Shown in pieces: positions 22,201 to 29,510 of a stretch of DNA of 32,547 nt. Position numbers and translations under genes: made by a program. Each line of letters begins with the position of its first letter. The stretch's first letter is position 1. The notes under the pieces are model-generated. The model did not search any database and had not been told where the DNA came from. It was given only the letters and a program-made list of their open reading frames with translations. The stretch comes from Clostridiales bacterium (GTDB lineage: Bacteria; Bacillota; Clostridia; Lachnospirales; WQUN01), in contig JAISZB010000086.1 in the NCBI GenBank assembly GCA_031269465.1, positions 1 to 32,547 on the forward strand, in the 5' to 3' direction.

Positions 22201-24675
22201 ATAAACACCCAGGGCGACAAGACTCCAAAGCCTTCCTGGTATTACATGGGAACGGCGAACTTTTTGCTAAAAACGGCGAAGCTTGACAATCAGACGCACG
22301 GCATAATAGAAAAAGGCGGAGACACCGGGCTGAATGGGCCATGGGTGCTTGATTTCAAAGAAACCGATGAAGAAAGCCCAACGACAGACATATTCGCTCT
22401 CTGGCTCCCAACGTCACTAGGAGACAAAGGCGGAGCGAACAGGGAACTCTATAGGCTTGAACTGCCGGAGGGCACAACTCACGCCTATCAGGTAGATTTG
22501 AAAGACAAAGTGAAATGGGGCGAAAGAAGCGAGCTTGAAATCATAAGCGAAAACGGAAAATTGTTCGTTGACGCAAATGTTACAGAAAAGCCCATTTTCA
22601 TTCTGGCAAATACCGATGAGTACTACAAGCCTATTGCCGAGGTAATAAACCCCAGGAATTTCACAGTGGGCAAACTTACTCAAAGCGCTGGCGATCCAGC
22701 TAAGCTATTTGATGAAAACTGCAAATCGACTGACGCCAAGCCTTCAATCGACGCCAACTCCAACCCTGGCGCCTGGAATCCCGGAGCCTTGAACAGTTAC
22801 GCCTTTATTGATCTAGGAGCGAAATACAATCTTACGGACATACTGATATATGACAAGAACGGATCGTTAAAAGCAGGAAAAGTCTTTGCGGTGCATGCGT
22901 ATAAAGGCATCGAGTCCACGCTTTCCCTCAATCTCGGCAATGTCTCTTCCGATGACGCTGCATCGCTTCTTGCGGGGGAGGACTGGGAGAGGGTTGCTAC
23001 TCACAACTTCAGCTTGTATGACGCCTGGCAGGACTCAAAGGTGAACGTTGCAACCAGGTATTTGATAGCGGGATTTGAAGACGGCCCTAACACCCTGCCG
23101 TATGATCAGTGGGAAACCGAAATACTGGCAGTACCGGAGATTATGCTGAAGGGCAGCCTTGCCAGAGGCGAAACACCTCCGCCACCCTTTATAAGGGAAT
23201 TTGAGGAAAAACCAAGCTCACAAGCGTTTGAATTTCTTTATGACAATGATTTCGATTCCGAAGGGGACGCATATTCAACTTACAACGCCAACGTATCATT
23301 AATAGACGCGACAAACGCAAATAACACTCACGGAAAGATACTTAAGTTTGAAGGGACGGCATCGTCGCCGGAATTCACAATACCAGCGAGCTATCTTTCC
23401 AGCTTAGAGGCGAATAGATGGTATTATGTGGACTTCAAGTTCAAGCTAGACGACGAAAACTCAGCTCCGAAGCTTACGCTTTTAAACTCTTGGTCTCCTA
23501 TATTTTCCAATTCAGGAGGAGGAAATCGCTTCAAGCCGCAGTGGAGCGACAATTCGGGAATAAAAGCGGCAGTATCAGATGAATGGCACCAGCTGAAATC
23601 AAAGATTATGATTGACAGCGCAGGCATCATTTCTTACGAGGTCTTTTATGACGGCGCCTCAATCGGCGCAGCAAAAACAACTATGGTTCAAACCTTGCCG
23701 CTTGAGGGAATCAGAATTCAGTTCATCGCTGACGCGGGAAAAACAAGCGTCTATTATCTGGACGATGTCTGGGTTTATTCAGCGAAGGTGCTTAATAAGC
23801 TTGATCCTAGAGCATTTGCCTTCCGTCCGATTCAAAACGTAGATTTAGGTTGGATGGGCGCCATAGAAAAAGCTTTTAATGAGCAGCTGCCGCCCGACGG
23901 CGCTGCCATCTCAACTCCAGGCACTCCGCAAGGCGCGGATCCCGGAAACGGCAACCCCGTCCCCGGCCCGCTTCCATCATATCAATACGATGCTTGGGGA
24001 CTCGGCGTAGACAGGTTTTACCTTATTGATTTAGGGGATGTCTACGACATCACCGACATTTATTTGATGACTAAGAACAATCAAGCTACCAATGTTCCAT
24101 TTTATATTTGGTATGGCCCTGGAGAATCTCTTCCGTGGAATTCCGATAATGTCATCAACAACCCCAATATCCAGCAGGAACTGGCTGAAAACTGGAATGT
24201 AGCCTATTCAGAGCTTTTAATAGGAGCAAACGGCTTCCCCGATAACGGCTGGGGGCCTCCCGCTCACTATGCTTCTCCTATAACAGCGCGCTACATTATA
24301 CTAGGGTGCACTAATTTTGTTGAAGGCGGCGCGGGAAGCTCTACCTTCAGTTTGCAGGAGATAGTGTTCTACGGGACGAAATCAGCACAGCAAGGGCCTC
24401 AGCCTCAAAGCTTCAGCGCCAGCCTCTTTCAGCCGCTTCCCGCTCCCGAAGCCAATGAGCAAGCGCAAGAGCCAAAAGGCGATGAGACATCAGAACTAGA
24501 AGAGCCAGTTGAAGATGAATCGTCGCCGCTAGAGCCTTCAGATCCGGAAGAAACCTTGCAAATCTTGCCGGAAGGCGCGACTCAAGAAGATCCTGCTCCT
24601 GGCAATGACGAAGTTGAGCCATTTGCAGATGGAGAAAACGCCGTCTTGCCTGAAGATGAAAGTCTAAAAGATTGA
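19255..24675 (+). CDS. S-layer-anchored modular protein with clan GH-A glycoside hydrolase-like domain
   Basis: This is a 1806-residue exported protein. It has a signal peptide (residues 1-24, ending ASA). Three SLH repeats that bind secondary cell wall polymer lie at about 30-77, 83-133 and 146-197. A short beta-helix-like region follows (203-300; VALRNMKISGDLFIA, VEVSGRIYI). Next is a Pro/Thr/Ala linker with PSPTDAPA-type repeats (about 324-382), then a discoidin-like beta module (385-580). A TIM-barrel hydrolase-like domain (about 596-1000) has ENWNEAN with acid/base Glu758 and IWLSEYGYDS with nucleophile Glu908. Further discoidin-like (1125-1300), LamG/concanavalin-like (1320-1520) and discoidin-like (1530-1715) modules follow, with an acidic Pro/Glu-rich tail (1716-1806). 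It probably degrades a polysaccharide or glycan at the cell surface. The exact GH family is uncertain (GH39-like is my best guess) and the substrate is unknown. ATG has AAAGGAG 7 bases upstream, and a terminator follows directly. Confidence 0.85.
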   Translation: MKKRAFISFISLVLCFALSIQASAAPVAQIFPEHWSSQAINQWNGRGWLDALSQKAINPDAIISRADFAALCDVLFGYKEKGTATYKDIPSESPFYGYVMRASEAGVIKGYDGFFRPNEPITREEVAVMISAALYTSNQGFEKAIEFADGNSIAEWSKSSISALTEKKIMVGYPDGSFKPQNNLTIAEAISLLNRAAPAVITASGEFAGEVAGNLFVKGKDVALRNMKISGDLFIAQPEAGSKIYLDNVEVSGRIYITGAESIEFKATPAEGKVLVNSSAGPISVKAPTAPDFLADLPLNVKYEAPAAPSLGYSSSGGGVYYYPTAAPTAVPTTVPTDAPSPTDAPAPSPTDAPAQSPTEAPAPSPTDIPAPSPTDIPEDATSLPLIKVASAMIYDPQNNGTAEKFKLFDEFSEVEENPPNSENPYLPPIDSMLAKNENTWRSPGGSWNELNTQFTINFGSDCEIYEIWVYDGPVYAPATYVHQGTVDKEYEVYGGSFEIYSGASLLGTIEIGNSGQWKKLSLQEGFTSGTLTFKKVQEEENRYSWTGGGWTSDIGQYVCDVNVPEVAIMGIPLGPLTEDESVEWELAPSDVEPVEYDFTFGQFFGTNAHFNEPFGNLDAIGLVREYHNWSWTEWSANDHADSTGTKNSSAMTTEPTVAFMNTWGSFDNYYESLFNAGIEAVICIQGGIIGAPQSRPNFQGDLDSLKASSYLAHGQSMFQHAARYGSVAVDESLLKVAAGTEKRTGLGWVEYFENWNEANLGPWNGAQFAAMTSADYDGHMGTMGPDVGVKQADPNAKLVLGGLAGIIYDESAGYDPAGKGFTARKFVEEFIKWCDLNRTKEQWLENHDNLDGYVKYPFDVFNGHYYSPDGYGTTGLSPESDHVLERMQDFVEFKDAYFPEKEIWLSEYGYDSEQGSPQSATVTSEINAGLTGQEVQGRWLVREALILAAAGLDRVTQFEMDDYGDGGMGHSATDRFESCGMINTQGDKTPKPSWYYMGTANFLLKTAKLDNQTHGIIEKGGDTGLNGPWVLDFKETDEESPTTDIFALWLPTSLGDKGGANRELYRLELPEGTTHAYQVDLKDKVKWGERSELEIISENGKLFVDANVTEKPIFILANTDEYYKPIAEVINPRNFTVGKLTQSAGDPAKLFDENCKSTDAKPSIDANSNPGAWNPGALNSYAFIDLGAKYNLTDILIYDKNGSLKAGKVFAVHAYKGIESTLSLNLGNVSSDDAASLLAGEDWERVATHNFSLYDAWQDSKVNVATRYLIAGFEDGPNTLPYDQWETEILAVPEIMLKGSLARGETPPPPFIREFEEKPSSQAFEFLYDNDFDSEGDAYSTYNANVSLIDATNANNTHGKILKFEGTASSPEFTIPASYLSSLEANRWYYVDFKFKLDDENSAPKLTLLNSWSPIFSNSGGGNRFKPQWSDNSGIKAAVSDEWHQLKSKIMIDSAGIISYEVFYDGASIGAAKTTMVQTLPLEGIRIQFIADAGKTSVYYLDDVWVYSAKVLNKLDPRAFAFRPIQNVDLGWMGAIEKAFNEQLPPDGAAISTPGTPQGADPGNGNPVPGPLPSYQYDAWGLGVDRFYLIDLGDVYDITDIYLMTKNNQATNVPFYIWYGPGESLPWNSDNVINNPNIQQELAENWNVAYSELLIGANGFPDNGWGPPAHYASPITARYIILGCTNFVEGGAGSSTFSLQEIVFYGTKSAQQGPQPQSFSASLFQPLPAPEANEQAQEPKGDETSELEEPVEDESSPLEPSDPEETLQILPEGATQEDPAPGNDEVEPFADGENAVLPEDESLKD
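20221..20391 (+). repeat. In-frame Pro/Thr linker repeat inside the surface protein
   Basis: Tandem 24-base units built on GCTCCCGCGCCGTCTCCCAC plus CGAC encode PSPTDAPA, PSPTDIPA and variants, preceded by shorter VPTTVPT units. It encodes a flexible, probably extended spacer between the wall-binding and catalytic parts. Such arrays change length easily by slippage. Confidence 0.85.
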
Positions 24676-24680
24676 GTGTT

Positions 24681-24719
24681 AAAAAGAAAGAGGCGGCATC
24701 AGGCCGCCTCTTTCTTTTT
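24681..24719 (+). terminator. Rho-independent terminator
   Basis: AAAGAAAGAGGCGGC pairs with GCCGCCTCTTTCTTT across loop ATCAG, followed by further T. It is a strong hairpin six bases after the surface protein stop codon. Confidence 0.93.
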
Positions 24720-25200
24720 GCAATGAGAGATTAAAGCGCAAAATTGCTTAAGCTTTATGCATAATTGCAGTCATTTGCGCCTAGTGAGCATGATTATATA
24801 TTGAAATGCTTCCTAAGATCAAAAATGGACGGCCGATCACATTAGTATGCGCTAAAGATCTGCATTGAAGGGGAGCTTGATGCTATGATTTTCAGGCAAT
24901 AGCGTTTGCTCGTGAGCCTTGATTCACGCAGAATGCATAATATAAACAGATAAGCAGATTGCCAAAACTCTATGAAATATCAAAGCATTAAATTTCAAAT
25001 TTAAGAATTATTCGCAAAAACTGTCATTATTTTTCGAATATTTTTTACAGTTTTCTCGTATATTTATAGGGAACAGGTCGAAAACTCATTTATCTCCTTC
25101 CCATCGCAATATTTAGGATGCGCCGCGAAACGAAAATTAGCGTTTAAGATGTTTAGCAATTCAAGGTATCTTTACAGAGTTTGCCAGAGGTGGTTTTACA
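24720..25200. other. Intergenic, upstream of glycosyltransferase
   Basis: No gene is supported. A degraded F1-like trace (AATTGCAGTCATTTGCGC, GAGCATGATTATATATTG) is at about 24764-24803. The part from 24960 to 25070 is AT-rich, with TTTACA followed 15 bases later by TATAGG, a poor promoter candidate. Confidence 0.4.
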
Positions 25201-25884
25201 TTGCGCAGCATTATAGCAATACCTGCATACAACCCGGACATCCATTTATTGAGGCTTGTTAATGATATGCGGACAATGTTTGATCCTGTCTTAGTTGTGG
25301 TAAATGATGGGAGCGCGAGTGCTTCAGACGAAATCTTTGACAAGTTGCGCCGCTCCGAGCGCTGTACGGTGCTTGATCATGAAGAAAACATGGGCAAGGG
25401 CGCCGCTATCAAGACAGCCGCCTCATACATCCTTAAAAAGCACCCCGACAGCGGATTTGTAATGACAGATGCAGACTACCAGCATATGCCCGCAGACATA
25501 CAAAGCGTCTCAAACTCACTGGAAGAAAACCCGCAAAGCCTGATTCTCGGAGTCAGAGATTTTTCTCAGAGCAACGTCCCTTTCAAGAGCAGATGGGGAA
25601 ATCGCATTACCTCCGTAGCTTTCAAGCTCAAGACGGGAGTCTCGTGCAAAGACACCCAGACGGGTCTCAGGGGAATTCCCTCCGGATTCATCAAGGACTG
25701 CCTGAGCCTGCCCGGAAACAGATTCGAATATGAGATTTGCATGCTTATAAAGGCCGCAAAAACTCTAGACATAATCCAGATTCCTATCAAAACGGTGTAC
25801 GAGGACAATAATCGAGCATCCAACTTTAACGCGGTGACCGACTCCTACAAAATCTATAAATGCATGATAGCTCAGAAATTTTAG
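25201..25884 (+). CDS. Family 2 glycosyltransferase (dolichyl-phosphate-mannose synthase-like)
   Basis: This 227-residue GT-A fold enzyme transfers a sugar from a nucleotide donor to a lipid phosphate or other acceptor at the inner membrane face. Motifs are IIAIPAYNP at the start, VVVNDGSAS with Asp36, NMGKGAAIKTA (63-73), the metal-binding MTDADYQH with Asp90-Ala-Asp92, DTQTGLRG (151-158) and RFEYEI (174-179). This is the DPM/DPG-synthase pattern. No C-terminal membrane helices are present, unlike the GtrB branch, so it may act with a separate membrane partner. The start is TTG 25201, with GAGGTGG 7 bases upstream. It lies after the surface glycoside hydrolase and has its own terminator, so any role in cell-surface glycan or glycoprotein assembly is inference. 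Confidence 0.9.
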   Translation: MRSIIAIPAYNPDIHLLRLVNDMRTMFDPVLVVVNDGSASASDEIFDKLRRSERCTVLDHEENMGKGAAIKTAASYILKKHPDSGFVMTDADYQHMPADIQSVSNSLEENPQSLILGVRDFSQSNVPFKSRWGNRITSVAFKLKTGVSCKDTQTGLRGIPSGFIKDCLSLPGNRFEYEICMLIKAAKTLDIIQIPIKTVYEDNNRASNFNAVTDSYKIYKCMIAQKF

Positions 25885-25916
25885 TGCCGTTGCGCAGCCT
25901 AAGATTCTCAGAACCT

Positions 25917-25955
25917 AAAGGCGGGGCGTCTATTCCAGACGCCCCGCCTTCTTTT
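25917..25955 (+). terminator. Rho-independent terminator
   Basis: AAAGGCGGGGCGTCT pairs with AGACGCCCCGCCTT across loop ATTCC, followed by CTTTT. It has a very stable 14-bp stem 33 bases after the glycosyltransferase stop. Confidence 0.93.
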
Positions 25956-25970
25956 CCGCTCTTCCGTACA

Positions 25971-26249
25971 TATACTGATTTGCATATGAGCCTCTATGAC
26001 GCTACGCATCACTACCAATGATGAAAGTTGCCGGAATAATAAATCTTAGCGGCTGATTTTACAAAATCCCGCGCTTGCTTTCGTACTAACCCTCTATGAA
26101 GCTGCGCTTCACCGCCAAGGGTGAAAATATTAAGTCAACTGTGTCTTTGAGGAATGGACAAATGTCCATAAAATGTATTTTCGTATTGAAGTTCCGGTTT
26201 TGGAGCTTTATGATCCATAGACCGGTGCATTTGACTGCAAATCAGTATA
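25971..26249. repeat. F1 element, long form with F2 module
   Basis: Begins TATACTGATTTGCATATGAG and runs directly into the first 35 bases of an F2 sequence (CCTCTATGACGCTACGCATC). After about 70 bases of other sequence, a full F2 copy follows (26090-26182). F1 then resumes as GAAGTTCCGGTTTTGGAGCT and TTATGATCC, and ends GCATTTGACTGCAAATCAGTATA. Confidence 0.75.
26090..26182 (+). repeat. F2 module, copy c
   Basis: Starts ACCCTCTATGAAGCTGCGCT, contains CACCGCCAAGGGTGAAAAT and ATGGACAAATGTCCAT, and ends AAAATGTATTTTCG. A shortened extra copy of its first third lies at 25990-26025. Confidence 0.8.
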
Positions 26250-26289
26250 CCATAGACGCACACTGGCACTAGACTGATTTCGTATCGGC

Positions 26290-26703
26290 TTATTTGGCTT
26301 TTACATCCTCGTAGTCCTCAAGCTTGCAGCCGCGAGCGGCCACAATCTCTTTTACCCTGCCTTTGCATAAGCTTTTTCCTCTTTTTGAAACCGCTTTAAA
26401 CTCTACTCTCTTGCCTTTAGGTATAATCTTAAGCAGGCTGTTGATGGCCGGAACAATGTATCCGGCCCAGATTGGGGACATCACTATCAGTTTGTCATAC
26501 ATCTTCAGATCAGCTGCGATCAGTTCAATTTCACAGTGCTTGCCTTCCTTCGCCGCACGGGTTCCAAAGAGGAGGGCCTTCAGAATTCCAGGCCTTGCCT
26601 TGTCCCTCACTTCAACTATGTCCGCTTTTGAGCGCTTGGCTGTTTCGTGCGCGATTTCCTTTGTTTTTCCTGTATAGGAATAAAAAATCACGATGGTTCT
26701 CAC
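26290..26703 (-). CDS. Flavodoxin-like protein
   Basis: This 137-residue cytoplasmic FMN-binding protein starts IVIFYSYTGKTKEIA, the flavodoxin phosphate-binding loop (S-x-T-G-K-T). It then has YDKLIVMSPIWAGYIVPAIN, which includes the first aromatic FMN-stacking loop (PIWAG). It fits the flavodoxin/NAD(P)H oxidoreductase-like family found as small electron carriers in Clostridia. The C-terminal part is basic (KGKRVEFKAVSKRGKSLCKG, ending DYEDVKAK) and short, so it may be an unusual or partly shortened member. GTG 26703 is preferred over the more upstream start at 26736 because AAGGA lies 5 bases before it and homology starts there. No redox partner is adjacent. Confidence 0.82.
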   Translation of the reverse strand: MRTIVIFYSYTGKTKEIAHETAKRSKADIVEVRDKARPGILKALLFGTRAAKEGKHCEIELIAADLKMYDKLIVMSPIWAGYIVPAINSLLKIIPKGKRVEFKAVSKRGKSLCKGRVKEIVAARGCKLEDYEDVKAK

Positions 26704-26756
26704 TAAATTCCTTCTTTCAGGCATATCTATCAGCACATGCTTGAGTAATTCACTTA

Positions 26757-26820
26757 CATACTGATTTGCGTCAAATGTACCTATTTTTGGTCAAAATCGG
26801 AACTTTAAATTTCAAATCAT
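26757..26820. repeat. F1 mini element, arms only
   Basis: CATACTGATTTGCGTCAAAT, then GTACCTATTTTTGG, joins straight to TCAAAATCGGAACTTTAAAT and TTCAAATCAT. It is a nearly closed stem without core, just upstream of the flavodoxin-like gene. Confidence 0.65.
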
Positions 26821-27185
26821 CAAAGCTCGCAAGCTTGAGCAATAAAAAAGAATATTTCGTTAAGCATTTGTTTTTTGCCGGCTGAATCTGCCTGGATCGC
26901 CGGCCTGCGATTTCTTGTGAATCATTCTGCACATCGGTATATATTATTCAGCTTATAATCTTAAAAGTCCTTTCCTGTACAGCCCATCCTTTCAAAAATC
27001 CAGGTTGATTGCCTTGTTTGAATATAAATGATGCAGAAATTATATCATATTTTTTAAAATTAAGCTATATACGCCTATATTTCACTTAGCATGATAAGGC
27101 GCTTGCCCTGCCGTGGCAGCAGTCTTTAAGTTTGGCTTGAAATTTAAAAGATTGTCTTCATGCCTCAGTTCTAAAATCGGAACCT
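26821..27185. other. Intergenic, no supported gene
   Basis: A weak inverted repeat GCCGGCTGAATC / GATCGCCGGC lies near 26877-26904. The region 27030-27090 is AT-rich. No open frame with a binding site was found. Confidence 0.4.
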
Positions 27186-27311
27186 TATACCTCTGCACCG
27201 ATTTTGATGCTTGATTATCCACTTTCAAGGTGCGAAATGCCGACTTCGGCATTTTGCGCTAATTGTATAATCAGACATCAAAATAGGAACTATCCAATGC
27301 AAAGCAGTATA
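27186..27311. repeat. F1 element, complete
   Basis: Begins TATACCTCTGCACCGATTTT; inner arms GATGCTTGATTATCC and TATAATCAGACATC; core GGTGCGAAATGCCGACTTCG reading into GCATTTTGCGC. It ends ATCCAATGCAAAGCAGTATA. Several compensated changes are present in the inner arms. Confidence 0.85.
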
Positions 27312-27449
27312 GCAATGCGTATCAGAAGGGTAATAAAAAAATATCTGAATCCCAGCACATTATTTAGACAAGGCTCATAATATGCAGTAAGGACAAGATC
27401 GCTTGGTTATAGTCTCAAGGATCTTCCAAGTTTTAAGGAGGTATAGCAC

Positions 27450-28004
27450 GTGGTTTCAGAAAAGTTCAAAGTCCAGCTGACTCAGGATGAATTTGACGCG
27501 ATAGAGGAAAAGAATGAGGAAACTCTCTATTATATAACGGATTCAGGAAAAGTCTACCTGGGCAATGAAACTTACGAAGAGAATAGCTGCGTCTCTTCAT
27601 GCTTTGAAGAAGAAGAACTTGAAGAAGACGGTTCCAACTATGAAGTCGCTGAAGCAAATGATAGTTCGCTTTGGGGTTCTTCCGACCTTGATAATTTCGG
27701 TTGGAACTCTTCTGATAGGAATCTTGATGAAAGTGAAGATCTCGTCTGGGATTCAAAAGAGAAAAGCAAGCCTTCAGGCATCGTTAATCCCGAGAAAGCG
27801 GGTACCGATAATCCAGTCTTAGAAGCTGTTGAACAGGCATCGTCTGAATCAGCAAAGGACAAGGAGGAAGACTCAACACTTAAGGATACTCTTACTTCAA
27901 TTCTTCATATGATTGTCTCACTTATTGTGAAATCATTGATTCCCCATATTCAAAGCCTTCTCTCAAAAAGCCAGGCGGATGATAAGAAGGATGAAGCCAA
28001 TTGA
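27450..28004 (+). CDS. Acidic protein with phage-tail-like N-terminal module
   Basis: This 184-residue, strongly acidic protein has three visible parts. Residues 1-45 (FKVQLTQDEFDAIEEKNEET, LYYITDSGKVYLGNETYE) match the short module seen at the start of many phage tail or baseplate-associated proteins, where D-[TS]-G-K-x-Y-L-G is typical. Residues 46-140 are low-complexity Glu/Asp/Ser with three repeated W-[GND]-S turns (SLWGSS, FGWNSS, LVWDSK). Residues about 145-172 form a hydrophobic or amphipathic helix (LKDTLTSILHMIVSLIVKSL, IPHIQSLLSK) and a short charged tail. The start is GTG with AAGGAGG 8 bases upstream, a strong site. No phage genes are adjacent. A domesticated phage-derived protein is one reading; the function is unknown. 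No signal peptide is present. Confidence 0.75.
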   Translation: MVSEKFKVQLTQDEFDAIEEKNEETLYYITDSGKVYLGNETYEENSCVSSCFEEEELEEDGSNYEVAEANDSSLWGSSDLDNFGWNSSDRNLDESEDLVWDSKEKSKPSGIVNPEKAGTDNPVLEAVEQASSESAKDKEEDSTLKDTLTSILHMIVSLIVKSLIPHIQSLLSKSQADDKKDEAN

Positions 28005-28018
28005 AATAAGCTTTTATA

Positions 28019-28095
28019 TATACTGATTTGCAATCCCTTTGCAGGATAATCCAATTAATTATTGTATAATCCTGCAAAAAGAGAAACTTAGCATA
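28019..28095. repeat. F1 element, short and core-less (77 bp)
   Basis: TATACTGATTTGCAATCCCT, then TTGCAGGATAATCC, joins TATAATCCTGCAAAAAGAGA and ends ACTTAGCATA. The inner arms TTTGCAGGATAAT / ATAATCCTGCAAA pair perfectly although the sequence differs from other copies. It begins 14 bases after the stop of the acidic protein. Confidence 0.75.
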
Positions 28096-28210
28096 GGATG
28101 CTGCAGCCTCTAGAGCGCTTTATACTAGTCATAATCTTAAAAATGTTTGTTTCATCATCGAAACTTATTTACAACAGAAGCCATACAGCAGACAAACGCT
28201 GAACGGATTT

Positions 28211-28360
28211 AAATGCATCTATTTTGGTGCTTGTTTATCCACTATCACGCTATTTTGGAACTCGACTGCACAAAAGGCGCGAAATGCCGAAATAGGCATT
28301 TCGCGCCTTTCTAAGATAGTCAAGCTCCAAAATAGCTGCATTTGACTGCAAATAGGCATA
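28211..28360. repeat. F1 element, composite, with very stable core hairpin
   Basis: Two left inner arms occur in a row (CTATTTTGGTGCTTG and CTATTTTGGAACTCG). They are followed by a perfect 16-bp stem AAAGGCGCGAAATGCC / GGCATTTCGCGCCTTT with loop GAAATA (28273-28310), then AGTCAAGCTCCAAAATAG and GCATTTGACTGCAAATAGGC then ATA. The core hairpin could act as a terminator in either direction. Confidence 0.75.
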
Positions 28361-28734
28361 ATCGCCATAAAGCTGAAATTGCAAGCCCTGCGTAAATTCC
28401 TAAATGAGCGTTTTAAATATATATTATAAATGTTCCTATTCACGCTAAACCCGCCTACGCACTGACAACCGTTATTTAGGCGAGAATCTGAAATTCCTTC
28501 GAGCAAATGCCAGTTATCAGCCATAAAATAAGCTTTTCCTTCAAGCTTCCGCTGCAATGCGGCCAAATCAGACGCGTATTTTATCTTGAAGCCGTTTTTG
28601 CCATACCCTTTGAATTCCGTAATGCGATATTTCCGCAGCCTGTTATCGCCGCCATAGCAAGGCGCCCCAGACAGCCTTTCCCTCGACTCTGAAAAGACGC
28701 ATCCGCAGCCTTGAATCGAGCGCTTCGACCAACG
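28222..28734 (-). pseudogene. Possible unrecognised reverse-strand coding remnant
   Basis: An uninterrupted reverse frame of about 170 codons runs from 28734 down into the F1 element. Its first 110 codons look protein-like (GAPCYGGDNRLRKYRITEFK, GYGKNGFKIKYASDLAALQR, KLEGKAYFMADNWHLLEG), but it has no start codon with a binding site near its beginning. The first ATG is at 28566. The C-terminal part is encoded by the repeat. I recognise no family. It may be a decayed gene truncated by the F1 insertion, or chance. Confidence 0.25.
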
Positions 28735-29334
28735 CTAAGGCTTGCGCTCCGCATTCACAACATCGTCGAAGCTTCAGTTTTCCGGGAGTGCTTAATCATT
28801 CGATTGTCATCAAATGTTCCTATTAAGGCAGTTTTCTAAGATACTCAGATATAATCATATTCCGCATTCTTTATGCAGTACTTAATACTGGCATCATCCC
28901 ATCCTTCCTCTGAAGAGGAGAGTACCAGGGCTGTACAGTGGCGATTTCCCCGTTCGGGAACCTGAGATTTTTCGGGCCAGACCTTTTTTTGCCATTGACG
29001 ATTGCAATGCGCCGAATTGGAATTCAGAAAAGTCAAAGGCGGTTTCTGACTCTTTCAGGGATTTGACAATCCAAGAATAGATGTTTATAATTGGATTCAA
29101 GGTGCAACTGGCTTTATATTTTGAGAAGGCTCCTAGGTTTTTAAGTTCCTGACGGCAAGAAAGCCATTTTCTTGTGCATTATGCCCAACTCCGAAATTCA
29201 CATTGCATTGTTGTTTGAAACTGCATTTTATGTAATATGACCTTCAAACCCGACGTTTCCATTGCCTGATTTAAAAAATGCTCTTTTAGAGCATATCAAA
29301 TAGAATGCAAGAATTTAGTTAAGTACGCAAAAGC
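28735..29334. other. Intergenic, no supported gene
   Basis: Two overlapping reverse frames of 63 and 68 codons (28845-29100) lack binding sites and recognisable motifs. A solitary F1-like piece (GATTGTCATCAAATGTTCCT) is at 28802-28821. A small hairpin TGCTCTTTTAGAGCA lies at 29279-29293. Confidence 0.4.
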
Positions 29335-29391
29335 ATACCGATGCGCAGTCTAATGCGCCGAGATTGGAACTTTCATATGCGCATCAGCATA
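29335..29391. repeat. F1 mini element (57 bp), GCGCA subtype
   Basis: ATACCGATGCGCAGTCTAAT, then GCGCCGAGATTGGAAC and TTCATATGCGCATCAGCAT. The arms pair end to end without core. The ATGCGCA outer arm matches the solitary right end at 549-583. Confidence 0.65.
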
Positions 29392-29510
29392 GATGGCTTT
29401 TTGAATGCAAAGGGTCTGAACAGAGCGCCGCTGTCGGGCAAAAAGTTTCTTTGCCCTCTAAAGCCCGATGGGTATCCAGAGAAGCAAGAAAATGAAAGCG
29501 GGAGAGCAAT

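Noticed and set aside
28845..29100. Two overlapping reverse frames of 63 and 68 codons
   Set aside because: They are in different frames, have no binding site and no family resemblance.
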